A DNA stretch of 64,000 nucleotides from Labedaea rhizosphaerae (GCF_004362825.1 NZ_SNXZ01000002.1:1421365-1485364), one strand, 5' to 3'. Shown: positions 47,181-55,618, counted from the first letter of the stretch. The notes: generated from the letters alone by a model not told the origin. Numbers and translations are program-made.

Positions 47181-47987
47181 AAACAGCCAGGTCAACGCGC
47201 GCAGGGCCTTCTCGTGGTACTTCGGCTGGCCTTCGCGCAGCGCGAAAGCCATGTCCTCCAAGGCATAGCAGCGCGCGTAGAACACGGCCCGCGCCCGGAC
47301 GTCGGCCGCTTGCTTGCCCAGCAGACGGTCCACGACAGGCCCGCCGAGGTCGCGGTAGAGCGCGGCGAAGTCGTGCGCCGGATCGGTCAGCTCCGCGTCC
47401 GACCAGTCGATGATCCCGGTGATCTTGGTGCCGTCGACCAGGATGTGCTCGATCCCGAGGTCGTTGTGCGCGAACACCCGTTCCGGGCTCGGCTGGGGCG
47501 GTGAGTCGGCCAGGAACGCCTCCACCATGGGCTTGTGCAGCACCGGCACGTGGTCGCGGATCTCGCGGTAGGTCTCGACGGACTCGTCACGCCACTGCGC
47601 GGGTGAGTAGTTGTCGACCGTCGCGAGCCCGGCCATCTCCGCGGTGTGGGTGCACTCGATGAACTCCGCGAGCTGGTCGAGCACGAAGGGCCCGACGGCC
47701 GGGACGTCGATCAACGGCGTGCCGGGCAGCTTCCGGTAGGCCAGACAGCCGTGCTCGTGGTCGACGAACACCACTTCGGGCACCGGCACCGGCGAGATGG
47801 CGGCGACCGCGGTCAGCAACCGCGCCTCGTGCCCGAGCTTCTCCCGGTCCGGCACCTTGGCCACCCGCACCACCAGGTCGCCGACCAGGAAGGCGTCGTT
47901 GTCGTACCCGGATCCCAGCACCCGCGCCTCACCGCGGTGACCGGACAGGTGCCGGCGCACAAGATCACGAACCTCGCGAAGCTCCAC
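47178..47987 (-). CDS. Phosphotransferase-family protein (APH fold)
   Basis: 269 residues. Kinase motifs: GSGYDNDAFLVGDLVVRVAK for the ATP loop, FAHNDLGIEHILVDG for the catalytic loop (Asp in place of the usual His-Gly-Asp context: HND) and IIDWSDAELTDPAHDFA for Mg. Such proteins include antibiotic and small-metabolite kinases; the substrate is unknown. GTG 47987 may be leaderless (TACCTT five bases before on the minus strand). No operon partner. Confidence 0.85.
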   Translation of the reverse strand: MELREVRDLVRRHLSGHRGEARVLGSGYDNDAFLVGDLVVRVAKVPDREKLGHEARLLTAVAAISPVPVPEVVFVDHEHGCLAYRKLPGTPLIDVPAVGPFVLDQLAEFIECTHTAEMAGLATVDNYSPAQWRDESVETYREIRDHVPVLHKPMVEAFLADSPPQPSPERVFAHNDLGIEHILVDGTKITGIIDWSDAELTDPAHDFAALYRDLGGPVVDRLLGKQAADVRARAVFYARCYALEDMAFALREGQPKYHEKALRALTWLF

Positions 47988-48044
47988 CCGGCAAGGTAAC
48001 CACGACGGCCGTGCTCGGCAGTTCGATTTGCCGGTTCCCATAAA

Positions 48045-48076
48045 TTGCGGTGTCCGCAAAGTTGCGGGACACGCAA
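48045..48076. promoter_or_regulatory. Two tandem TetR-type operators
   Basis: TTGCGG-TGT-CCGCAA (48045-48059) and TTGCG-GGACA-CGCAA (48062-48076), both 15 bp, centres 17 bases apart. A -10 box TACGGT (48084-48089) follows. The arrangement fits two TetR dimers repressing the gene at 48096. Confidence 0.75.
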
Positions 48077-48095
48077 GTTCGTGTACGGTGGAGCC

Positions 48096-48701
48096 ATGGG
48101 GACCGAAGGCCTGCGTGAGCGGAAGAAGGAGCAGACCAGGGCGGCGCTCAGCTGGGCCGCCCTGCGCCTGTCGGTCGAACGCGGTTACCGCAACGTCCTC
48201 GTCGAGGACATCGCCGCCGACGCGGGCGTGTCGCCCCGCACGTTCAACAACTACTTCGCGAGCAAAGCCGAAGCCATCGTCTGGCGGCACATCAACCGGG
48301 CCAAGGCCATGTCCGGCCTGCTGCGGGACCGGCCCCGCGACGAGCCACTGTGGACGGCTCTGGCCGAGGCTTCAGCCAGCCTGGTCGACGACGGCGGCGT
48401 CCCGCCCGACCCGGACTGGGTGGCGGGCGTCCGGCTGATGCTCACCGAACCCGAGGTGCTCGGCGAGGTGTTGCGCCGCACCGTCGAAGCCGAACGCACG
48501 CTCGCGGAAGCCATCGCCGAGCGCACCGGCATGGACGCCGGCAAGGACCTCTACCCGCGCCTCGTCGCCGCCGCCCTGAGCGCGGCCCAGCGAGTCGCGT
48601 CCGAGCAGTGGATGCAGGAGGGCAACGACTTGTCGATGGCCGCCTGCCTGCGCGAGGCCATCGGCCAGCTCGCCGCGGGCCTGCCCGAACCACCGCACTA
48701 A
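48096..48701 (+). CDS. TetR-family transcriptional regulator
   Basis: 201 residues: HTH AADAGVSPRTFNNYFASKAE following ALRLSVERGYRNVLVEDIA; helical ligand domain. ATG 48096 is six bases after TACGGT, so the mRNA may be leaderless, although GGAG also lies in the gap. It precedes a FAD monooxygenase on the same strand (59-base gap). In such pairs the substrate of the monooxygenase often relieves TetR repression. Confidence 0.9.
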   Translation: MGTEGLRERKKEQTRAALSWAALRLSVERGYRNVLVEDIAADAGVSPRTFNNYFASKAEAIVWRHINRAKAMSGLLRDRPRDEPLWTALAEASASLVDDGGVPPDPDWVAGVRLMLTEPEVLGEVLRRTVEAERTLAEAIAERTGMDAGKDLYPRLVAAALSAAQRVASEQWMQEGNDLSMAACLREAIGQLAAGLPEPPH

Positions 48702-48760
48702 CCCCGAAACACCACCAAGCCTGGACGGCCCGCGTGCCGCCCGGGGGAAGAAGGCTTGCC

Positions 48761-50296
48761 ATGAACGCGGATGTGATCATCACCGGCGCGGGACCCAACG
48801 GGCTTTTGCTGGCCGGCGAACTGGCGCAGGCGGGCCTGCGACCGGTCCTGCTCGAAGCGTTGCCCGAACGCCCGGCCGAACCGAAGGCCAACGGCCTGGT
48901 CGGCCGGGTCGTGCAGGCCATGGACTACCGCGGCCTGCACGAGCGGCTCGCCGGCACGGCGCGGCTGACCAGGATGGACGGCTTCCAGTTCGGCGCGCTT
49001 CCCCTTGACCTGCAACGCCTTGCGGAACACTCGATGTTCGCCCTGCCGATCCAGCAGCGCCTCCTGGAGGCCCGCCTCGAAGAATGGGCGCGGGAACTCG
49101 GCGTCACCGTCCGGCATGGACACGAAGTCGTCGACGTGCGCCCGGACGCCGACCAGGTCACGGTCGACGTCGCCGGGCCGGCGGGCACCTACTCGATGAG
49201 CGCGCGCTACCTCGTCGGCGCCGACGGCGCGCACAGCGTGGTGCGCAAGCGATCCGGCATCGGCTTCCCCGGCTTCACCGACACGGGCTTCGTCGGGCGG
49301 ATGGGGCAGGTCGGCATCGACGCGTCGGTCGCCGACCACAAGACCGGCGTGCTGACCGTGCCCGGCGCCGGCACGTTCCGCCCGGCCACGTTCACCCGCA
49401 CCGAGCACGGTTTGTTCGCGTACGGCATGTTCGTCCCCGGCGTCTTCCGGGTCGCGGTCCACGAGTGGGACCAGACGGTGGACGAGTCGGCTCCGATGAC
49501 GCTCGCCGAACTGCAGGAGTCGCTGGAACGGGTGCTCGGCGGTCCGGTCCCGCTCACCGCGCCGCCGAACGGGGCGGAGCTCGGGTTGCGCCGCAGCACC
49601 GACGCGAACTCCCGGCTGGCCGACAAGTACCGCGCCGGACGGGTTTTCCTGGTCGGCGACGCCGCCCACGTCCAATCGGGATTCGGCGGTCCGGGGCTCA
49701 ACCTCGGCATGCAGGACGTGCTGAACCTGGGCTGGAAGCTCGCCGGTGTGCTGAATGGCTGGGCGGACGAGTCCCTTTTGGACACCTACGAGGCCGAGCG
49801 CCGGCCGGTGGCCGCCCGCGTCCAGGCCCAGACCAGGGCGCAGACCGCCTTGGTCGGCGCCGGCCCGAACATCACCGGCCTGCGCGACGTCATGACCGAG
49901 CTGCTGCAGGACGAACCCGCCATCCAGCGGATCGCCGACCTGATGGCGGGCGCGGACATCCGTTATCCCGCACCAGGTTGCGATCACCCACTGGCCGGGC
50001 GGTGGATGCCGGACCTGCCGCTGCGCGAGCACGGCCGGGTGGCCGAACTGATGCGATCCGGCCGGCCGGTGCTGCTCGACTTCACTGGCACGCTTGCGGA
50101 AACCGCGCAGCCGTGGCGTGATCGCGTGGACGTCTACACAGACCACACCGACACCGCGCCGGCCGACGCGGTGCTGATCCGTCCGGACGGTTACGTCGCC
50201 TGGGCGGGCTCCGACGGGCTCGTCGAGGCGCTGACCACCTGGTTCGGCGACGCGCTCATGCCAGCCGGTACGCCCGGTGGGCATTTGCTGAGCTGA
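48761..50296 (+). CDS. FAD-dependent aromatic monooxygenase (RdmE/PgaE-like)
   Basis: 511 residues, class A flavoprotein monooxygenase: IITGAGPNGLLLAGELAQAG, the DG motif YLVGADGAHSVVRKRSG and the GD motif VFLVGDAAHVQSGFGG, followed by a C-terminal thioredoxin-like domain typical of polyketide and antibiotic hydroxylases. It may detoxify or tailor an aromatic compound such as rifamycin or tetracycline types; the substrate is unknown. ATG 48761 after GGGGGAAGAAGG. Its last 41 bases overlap the convergent amidohydrolase gene. Confidence 0.88.
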   Translation: MNADVIITGAGPNGLLLAGELAQAGLRPVLLEALPERPAEPKANGLVGRVVQAMDYRGLHERLAGTARLTRMDGFQFGALPLDLQRLAEHSMFALPIQQRLLEARLEEWARELGVTVRHGHEVVDVRPDADQVTVDVAGPAGTYSMSARYLVGADGAHSVVRKRSGIGFPGFTDTGFVGRMGQVGIDASVADHKTGVLTVPGAGTFRPATFTRTEHGLFAYGMFVPGVFRVAVHEWDQTVDESAPMTLAELQESLERVLGGPVPLTAPPNGAELGLRRSTDANSRLADKYRAGRVFLVGDAAHVQSGFGGPGLNLGMQDVLNLGWKLAGVLNGWADESLLDTYEAERRPVAARVQAQTRAQTALVGAGPNITGLRDVMTELLQDEPAIQRIADLMAGADIRYPAPGCDHPLAGRWMPDLPLREHGRVAELMRSGRPVLLDFTGTLAETAQPWRDRVDVYTDHTDTAPADAVLIRPDGYVAWAGSDGLVEALTTWFGDALMPAGTPGGHLLS

Positions 50297-51371
50297 TCAT
50301 CGTCACGATCCGCTCGGCGTCGGCGGTGTCCCGCAGGAACTCCGCGAGCCCGAGGCGGAACAACACGGCGCCGAGCAAGTAGAACTCGGCCAGCCCGAAC
50401 GCGTCGCTGGAGTAGAGCACCCGCCCGAACGGCGCCAGCTCCAGCAATTCGGCGAGCACCGCCGGCGCCCGGGAGCCGACCGCGTGCGTTGCCAGGCCGA
50501 CGTCGACGTACACGTGCGGGAAGACCTGCGCCAGGTAACCGGCGTTGCGGTGGAACGGGTAGTTGTGCAGCAGCATCACCGGCACCCCGCTCGATGCCGT
50601 GGCACGCAACAGGTTCGTGAGCAGCAGCGGGTCGGCGCGGTGCAGGTCGAGGTCCGGGTCACCGTAGCCGCAGTGCAACTGGACCGGCAGCCCGCGGTCG
50701 ATGCCGCACCAGATCAGGAACCGGTGCAGCACCGGATCGGCGAGCCGCCTTGGTCCAGCCCGACCTGGTTCAGCCCGCCCTGGTCCAGTACTGCGCAGCC
50801 AGCGGTCGGCGGCGGCTCGCACCTCGGCGTCGGTCGGCCGCTCCCCGGCCAGGTCGAGCCCGACCCGGTACGCGGCGATCGACTTCACCGCGACCGCGTC
50901 CCGCTCGGCCAGCGCGGACCGGAAGTCGTCGGCGAAGCCCGCGGCAGTGGTGGTGAGCTGCTCGGCGAGGTGCTCCAAGCGGACGACCGTGCCGACCTCG
51001 GCACCGGACAACGCGGCGAGCTCGGCTTCCGTGGTCAGCTCGTCCGGGCGGAACCCGCCGTCCACCAACAGCCGCGACACGCCCGCGGCGCGCAGCATCC
51101 GCCGGTTGACCTCGTCGGCGCCCAGCTCGCGGCGGCGCTCGAGGTAGTCGGCGGCGGGTGCGTCGGCCGGCAGGTCGAGCACCGGTGCGCACCAACGGCG
51201 AACGGCCAGCCCGACCTGGGAATCGAAGCGCGACTCGCCCGGGCCGGGTGGCGTTCCGGCCTCGGTCAGCAACGCCTCGAACGCGTCCCGGTCCAGGTCG
51301 GCGCGCACCACGCCGTGGCAGTGGTGGTCCACAAGGGGGACAGCATCGGCAAACTCAAGCGGCTCTCGCAT
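50256..51371 (-). CDS. Amidohydrolase-family protein (FluG N-terminal-like)
   Basis: 371 residues, TIM-barrel metal hydrolase: LVDHHCHGV gives the HxH motif and HNYPFHRNAGYLAQ, plus LYSSDAFGLAEF, give further metal ligands. The type corresponds to the N-terminal amidohydrolase half of fungal FluG, whose other half is a glutamine-synthetase-like domain; the divergent neighbour here is exactly that half. A 15-bp tandem repeat (50751-50795) encodes a GPGRAEPGRAG-like loop in the middle. It may hydrolyse a gamma-glutamyl amide made by the partner. Confidence 0.83.
   Translation of the reverse strand: MREPLEFADAVPLVDHHCHGVVRADLDRDAFEALLTEAGTPPGPGESRFDSQVGLAVRRWCAPVLDLPADAPAADYLERRRELGADEVNRRMLRAAGVSRLLVDGGFRPDELTTEAELAALSGAEVGTVVRLEHLAEQLTTTAAGFADDFRSALAERDAVAVKSIAAYRVGLDLAGERPTDAEVRAAADRWLRSTGPGRAEPGRAGPRRLADPVLHRFLIWCGIDRGLPVQLHCGYGDPDLDLHRADPLLLTNLLRATASSGVPVMLLHNYPFHRNAGYLAQVFPHVYVDVGLATHAVGSRAPAVLAELLELAPFGRVLYSSDAFGLAEFYLLGAVLFRLGLAEFLRDTADAERIVTMISSANAHRAYRLA
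50751..50795. repeat. Three 15-bp tandem repeats in the amidohydrolase gene
   Basis: TGGTCCAGCCCGACC, TGGTTCAGCCCGCCC and a decayed third unit. In frame, encoding a Pro/Gly/Arg-rich loop. Slippage there would keep the frame. Confidence 0.75.
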
Positions 51372-51427
51372 CTCCCTCGGTAGCCTCGCAGGCCTGCAAG
51401 CGGTGGGGCAAGCAGGCAGGAGGACCG

Positions 51428-52813
51428 GTGGACGAGCACGATCGCCAGGCGCGGGGCGCCGCGGCGCGGGACAAGCTGCCCGAGCTCGCCGCGCGGGGGG
51501 TCGAGCTGGTCGCGGTGACCTTCGTCGACAACAGCGGCGTGACCAGGGTCAAGGCCGTTCCGCTGGCCCGGCTCGAGTCGGCGGCGGCCTGGGGCATCGG
51601 CGCGGCGCCGTGCTTCGACGGGTTCACCTTCCACGACCTGCCCGGCAACGTGCCCGGCCCGGACGCCCCCGGCGCGGTCGGCGACCTGCGCCTGCACCCG
51701 GACCTCGCCCGCGTCGTCCCGCTCGCCGCGCGGCCCGGCTGGGCGTGGGCACCCGGCGACCGCTACGGCCAGGACGGCACACCGCACCCGATCGACGCGC
51801 GGATCATGGCCGGCGCCGCCGTGACCGCGCTGGCCGACGCCGGGTACACGGCGAAGGCGGCGTTCGAGGTCGAGTGGATGGTCGGCAAGGACACCGAAGA
51901 CGGTTCGTGGGTGCCCGCCGTGCGTGGCTCGGCCTACGGGATGGGGCGGGTGGTCGAGCTGGCGGACTACCTGCGTGCGGTGGTCGCGGCGCTGATCGAG
52001 CAGGGCGTGGCCGTGCAGCAGATCCACCCGGAGTACGCCCGCGGCCAGTTCGAGCTGTCGGTCGGGCACGAGGACCCGGTCGGTGCCGCGGACACGCTGG
52101 TGCTGGTGCGCGAGACGATCCGCGCGGTCACGCTCACGCACGGGCTGCGCGCGTCGTTCGCGCCGAAGGTCCAGCCCGACGGCCTCGGCACGGGCGGGCA
52201 CGTGCACCTGAGCGTGTGGGACGGTGAGCAGAACATCTTCGCGGGCGGCGACCAGGCGTTCGGCCTGACCACGACGGCGACCCGGTTCACCGCGGGAATC
52301 CTGCACCGGCTGCCGGCGCTGGCCGCGATCGGCGCGCCGTCGGTGGCGAGCTACCTGCGCCTCGTGCCGAAGTACTGGGCGGGCGCGTTCGTCGGCTGGG
52401 GCCTGGAGAACCGCGAGACCGCGATCCGCGTGATCGCCGGCCCGGCGGGCAGCCGCGCGTGGGCGGCGAACATCGAGGTCAAGTGCTTCGACCAGTCGGC
52501 CAACCCGTACCTGGTGGTGGCGGCGCTGCTGCGTGCCGGCCTGGCCGGCCTGGCGGAGGCGGCCGAACTGCCTGACCCGGTCGACGTCGACCCCATGACC
52601 CTGGACGAGCCCGAACGCGCGGCCCGCGGCATCACCCAGCTGCCCACGACCCTCGCCGACGCCATCGACGAACTCGAAGCCGACGAAGCCCTCGAAGAGG
52701 CGCTCGGCGAACGGTTCCTGCGCACGTTCATCGGCGTGCGGCGCACGGAGATGTTCTCGCTGACCGGCCTGACCCCGGAGCAGGTCGTCGACGCTTACCG
52801 CTGGGTCTACTGA
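51428..52813 (+). CDS. Glutamine synthetase-family gamma-glutamyl ligase (FluG C-terminal-like)
   Basis: 461 residues. ATP-grasping GS barrel motifs: GTGGHVHLSVWDG (ATP/metal), PEYARGQFELS (metal Glu), GWGLENRETAIRVI and FDQSANPYLV (substrate). It differs from the assimilatory GlnA type and resembles the polyamine/monoamine glutamylating branch or FluG. GTG 51428 with AGGAGG. The 56-base divergent gap to the amidohydrolase contains GCAGGCCTGC (51388-51397), a dyad; the two genes probably work together on one amide metabolite. Confidence 0.88.
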   Translation: MDEHDRQARGAAARDKLPELAARGVELVAVTFVDNSGVTRVKAVPLARLESAAAWGIGAAPCFDGFTFHDLPGNVPGPDAPGAVGDLRLHPDLARVVPLAARPGWAWAPGDRYGQDGTPHPIDARIMAGAAVTALADAGYTAKAAFEVEWMVGKDTEDGSWVPAVRGSAYGMGRVVELADYLRAVVAALIEQGVAVQQIHPEYARGQFELSVGHEDPVGAADTLVLVRETIRAVTLTHGLRASFAPKVQPDGLGTGGHVHLSVWDGEQNIFAGGDQAFGLTTTATRFTAGILHRLPALAAIGAPSVASYLRLVPKYWAGAFVGWGLENRETAIRVIAGPAGSRAWAANIEVKCFDQSANPYLVVAALLRAGLAGLAEAAELPDPVDVDPMTLDEPERAARGITQLPTTLADAIDELEADEALEEALGERFLRTFIGVRRTEMFSLTGLTPEQVVDAYRWVY

Positions 52814-53319
52814 CCGGCCACGCGGGCCACCGCGGGCGACAGGATCGGTTGCCACCGCACGAAAAGCGCGCGCAACGCGGCACCGTGCTCGCGTTCGATC
52901 TCGGCGGAGTGGGCGAGCACGTCCAGCTCGTTGATCGCGGTCAGGTCGGCGAACTCGGTCAGCTCGGCGCCGGCCAGCCGCTCGCTCGTCCCGGTGAACC
53001 GGTCCCAGACGACGCCGGTCGAGGCCAGGTCCCGCCACGTCCGCGACCGGTCGCACGCGCCGTAGCGGTAGACCAGCTTCTCCGCGTCCGCGCCGATCAT
53101 GCCGGCCAGCACCGAACGCTCCCCCAGCTCGAGCAGCGTCACGTCGAAGCCGTCGGTGCCGTACACGGCGTGGGTCAGCCCGGCCTGGCACACGTGCTCC
53201 GGCTCGCCGAGCTCCTCGAGCCAGTCGTGCACCCGCACCAGGTGGGCGAGCAGCGTGCCACCGGGGTGGGGCAGCTCCGGCGCGACCGTGCCGCGCAGGA
53301 ATTCCAGCGCGGTACTCAC
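52807..53319 (-). CDS. DUF6817-like protein
   Basis: 170 residues. The block LPHPGGTLLAHLVRVHDWLE, then HVCQAGLTHAVYGTDGF and KLVYRYGACDRS, resembles DUF6817, an HD-like helical family with conserved His and Asp residues but no known function. GTG 53319 overlaps the DNA-ligase stop (GTGA), so the two are cotranscribed. Its last few codons overlap the end of the glutamine-synthetase-like gene. Confidence 0.72.
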   Translation of the reverse strand: MSTALEFLRGTVAPELPHPGGTLLAHLVRVHDWLEELGEPEHVCQAGLTHAVYGTDGFDVTLLELGERSVLAGMIGADAEKLVYRYGACDRSRTWRDLASTGVVWDRFTGTSERLAGAELTEFADLTAINELDVLAHSAEIEREHGAALRALFVRWQPILSPAVARVAGQ

Positions 53320-54383
53320 TCGGTGCCCAGCACGTCGGCGATGTGGAAGCTCACCGGGCGTTCGAGCTGCTCGTAGGTGCAGCTCTCCGGGGTGCGGTCG
53401 TCGCGCCAGCGCACGAACTGCGCGGTGTGCCGGAACCGCACGCCTTCCATGTAGTCGTACCGGACCTCGACCACGCGCTCGGGCCGCAGCGGCACGAACG
53501 ACAGGTCCTTGCCCGCGTTCCACCGGCTGCCCTCGCCCTTGCGCGGCGTGCGTTCGCCCTCCTCCTGCTTCGCCCACGCCCACGGGTGGTCGTCGAACGA
53601 GGTGACCAGGGGCTGCATCTCCTGGAACAGCTCCTTGCGCCGCTCCATCGGGAACGCGCCGATCACCCCGACCGACGCCAGCTTGCCGCGGTCGTCGTAG
53701 AGGCCGAGCAGCAGCGAGCCGATCCGGTCCTCGCCCGACTTGTGCACGCGGTAACCCGCGACCACGCAGTCCGCGGTCCGCTCGTGCTTGATCTTGGTCA
53801 TCACGCGCTTGTCCGGCTGGTACACCAGGTCCGGCTTCTTGGCGATCAGCCCGTCCAGGCCCGCGCCCTCGAACTGCTCGAACCACTGCCGGGCCACGTC
53901 GAGGTCCTGCGTGAGCGGCGTGATGTGGATGGGCGGCTTCGCGTCGGCGAGCACCTTCTCCAGCATGCCACGCCGCTCGGCCATGGGACGCTCGGTGAGG
54001 TCCTCGTCGCCGAGGGCGAGCAGGTCGAAGGCGACGAAGCTGGCCGGAGTCTCCACGCTGAGCAGGTTCACCCGGCTCGCCGCGGGGTGGATGCGCTGGG
54101 CGAGCGCCTCGAAGTCGAGGGTGTTGCGCTCGGTGTTGGCCACCACGACCTCGCCGTCGATGACCGCGCGCGACGGGAAGTTCGCCTTCACCGCCTCGAC
54201 CACCTCGGGGAAGTACCGCGTCATCGGCTTCTCGTTGCGGCTGCCGATCTCCACCTCGTCGCCGTCGCGGAAGATGATGCTGCGGAAGCCGTCCCACTTG
54301 GGCTCGTACAGCTGACCGGCGGGGATCTCCGGCGCCGGCTTGGCGAGCATCGGCTTGACTGGGGGCATCAGGGGCAGGTCCAC
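53316..54383 (-). CDS. ATP-dependent DNA ligase
   Basis: 355 residues, LigC-type. The nucleotidyl lysine is Lys29 in YEPKWDGFRSI, followed by GEVVVAN (motif III-like), the FDLLALG stretch, GLIAKKPD (motif IV) and KIKHERTADCVVAG (motif V). The C-terminal OB fold is short, as in LigC, and no LigD polymerase or nuclease domains are attached. Such ligases act in repair or non-homologous end joining; a Ku gene is not in the window. GTG start at 54383. Confidence 0.92.
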   Translation of the reverse strand: MDLPLMPPVKPMLAKPAPEIPAGQLYEPKWDGFRSIIFRDGDEVEIGSRNEKPMTRYFPEVVEAVKANFPSRAVIDGEVVVANTERNTLDFEALAQRIHPAASRVNLLSVETPASFVAFDLLALGDEDLTERPMAERRGMLEKVLADAKPPIHITPLTQDLDVARQWFEQFEGAGLDGLIAKKPDLVYQPDKRVMTKIKHERTADCVVAGYRVHKSGEDRIGSLLLGLYDDRGKLASVGVIGAFPMERRKELFQEMQPLVTSFDDHPWAWAKQEEGERTPRKGEGSRWNAGKDLSFVPLRPERVVEVRYDYMEGVRFRHTAQFVRWRDDRTPESCTYEQLERPVSFHIADVLGTE

Positions 54384-54410
54384 ACCGCCAGTCTGGCAGG
54401 TTTGGCCCGG

Positions 54411-54818
54411 TCAGCGGGGCACCGACGCCAGATCGTCGCGTCCGAGCAGCCTGGCCGCGACGAGCAGCGCTACCGCGAACACCGCGGGCCCGACGACCTG
54501 CGGGGCGTGCAGGAAGACCAGCCCGGGGACTGTGTCCAGCAGTTGGACCACGCCGTTGAGCAGCAGCATCAACCGCAGCGCCGCCCAGCGCCGGAGCACC
54601 AGGAACCACACCAGCGGCGCGAGCAGCACGACGGCCCGCACCGTCGTGTAGGCGCCGAACACGCGCGCGGACGCCGAAGTCCCCGGAACCAGGGACGCCG
54701 GGTCGGCGACCTCGGCCACGGCGAAGTAGACCCCGGCAAGCACCGTCGCCGCGACGACGACAACCACGTACCAGCGCACGCTCAATAAGGGTGCCTTATC
54801 GTTCGGTATCCGAATCAT
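54411..54818 (-). CDS. Small four-segment membrane protein
   Basis: 135 residues, about four hydrophobic segments (VVVVVAATVLAGVYFAVAEV; AVVLLAPLVWFLVLR; a third; VGPAVFAVALLVAARLL). I do not recognise the family beyond a DoxX/DUF4267-like look. Leaderless: on the minus strand TAGCGT (54830-54825) ends six bases before ATG 54818. It is divergent from the marR gene with only 22 bases between start codons, so it is almost certainly MarR-regulated. Confidence 0.75.
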   Translation of the reverse strand: MIRIPNDKAPLLSVRWYVVVVVAATVLAGVYFAVAEVADPASLVPGTSASARVFGAYTTVRAVVLLAPLVWFLVLRRWAALRLMLLLNGVVQLLDTVPGLVFLHAPQVVGPAVFAVALLVAARLLGRDDLASVPR

Positions 54819-54834
54819 AAGGCCACGCTAGCAT
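54793..54834. promoter_or_regulatory. Overlapping divergent promoters and nested dyad (membrane protein/MarR)
   Basis: GCCTTAT (54793-54799)...ATAAGGC (54817-54823) encloses TTCGG-TAT-CCGAA (54802-54814), a 31-bp nested dyad over the membrane-protein start. The two -10 boxes, TAGCAT (54829-54834, plus strand) and TAGCGT (minus strand), share GCTAGC, so only one polymerase can occupy the site. A MarR dimer on the dyad would block the leftward gene. Confidence 0.68.
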
Positions 54835-54840
54835 GTGGTC

Positions 54841-55254
54841 ATGGCGCAGACGACGAATGTGGCGCACTTGCTCAAGAGGCTCGGTGATCACGCCCATCGC
54901 CGGCTCGCAGTGTTGCTGGAGCCATTGGGTTTGCGCCCGCGCCACCTCGGCCTGCTGGCCTTGGTCGAAGAGGCGCCGATGGCCCAGCTCGACCTGGCCC
55001 GGGCCGTCGGCGTGGCGCCGAGCGTGGTGGTCGACATGCTCGACGAACTGGACGCGCTCGGCGCGGTCCGGCGCGTGCGCGACCGCGCGGACCGGCGCCG
55101 TCAACTGGTCGAGCTGACCGACGCGGGCCGGGCGCTGCACCGCAAGGCCAACGCCCGGCTCGCCGACGTGGAGACCGAGATGATCGCGCCGCTCTCGCCG
55201 AGCGCCGCGAACGCGCTGCGCAAGGCGCTCACGACGCTCGCCGCACAGCTCTGA
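54841..55254 (+). CDS. MarR-family transcriptional regulator
   Basis: 137 residues, winged helix with recognition region MAQLDLARAVGVAPSVVVDM and wing RVRDRADRRRQLVELTDAG. The start is ATG 54841 with a -10 box six bases before it (GTG 54835 would add two residues). Divergent partner is the small membrane protein. Ligands of such regulators are usually small aromatics or oxidants. Confidence 0.88.
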   Translation: MAQTTNVAHLLKRLGDHAHRRLAVLLEPLGLRPRHLGLLALVEEAPMAQLDLARAVGVAPSVVVDMLDELDALGAVRRVRDRADRRRQLVELTDAGRALHRKANARLADVETEMIAPLSPSAANALRKALTTLAAQL

Positions 55255-55257
55255 GCG

Positions 55258-55560
55258 TCAGCTCGACGCGACCAGGGCGAAACGCAGGTCGCCCTCGACC
55301 GTGTCCTCGACGTCGAGGGTCCGCTCGTCGACGAACTCCGCGCTCAGCGGGTCCATGAACACGTGTGCACCGCTGTTCTCCTCGGTGGCGGTCACGTCGG
55401 TGTCCTCGGCGAGCGCCGCGACGGTCAGCATGACCTGGCCCGTGCCGTCGCCCTCCGTGGTGGCCACCCGCTCCAGGCGGATGCCGCCACCATCGGACAC
55501 GCCTTCCGATTCGGTCAGCTCGGCAATGGCCACGCCAGCTTCCGGCGTGATGTGCAACAT
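55258..55560 (-). CDS. HesB/IscA-fold protein without cysteines
   Basis: 100 residues, IscA/HesB beta fold pattern (ITPEAGVAIAELTESEGV; AGAHVFMDPLSAEFVD-like end), but the three Cys that bind Fe-S clusters in IscA are all absent; the protein has no Cys at all. It cannot bind a cluster by the usual residues. Cys-less relatives occur in actinobacteria under various names. ATG 55560 with GAGAGGAG upstream. Its function is unknown. Confidence 0.8.
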   Translation of the reverse strand: MLHITPEAGVAIAELTESEGVSDGGGIRLERVATTEGDGTGQVMLTVAALAEDTDVTATEENSGAHVFMDPLSAEFVDERTLDVEDTVEGDLRFALVASS

Positions 55561-55618
55561 GAGGTCACTCCTCTCGCGTGAACGGGTCGGCTACCCACCG
55601 GCTCCGCGGGCTGAAACG

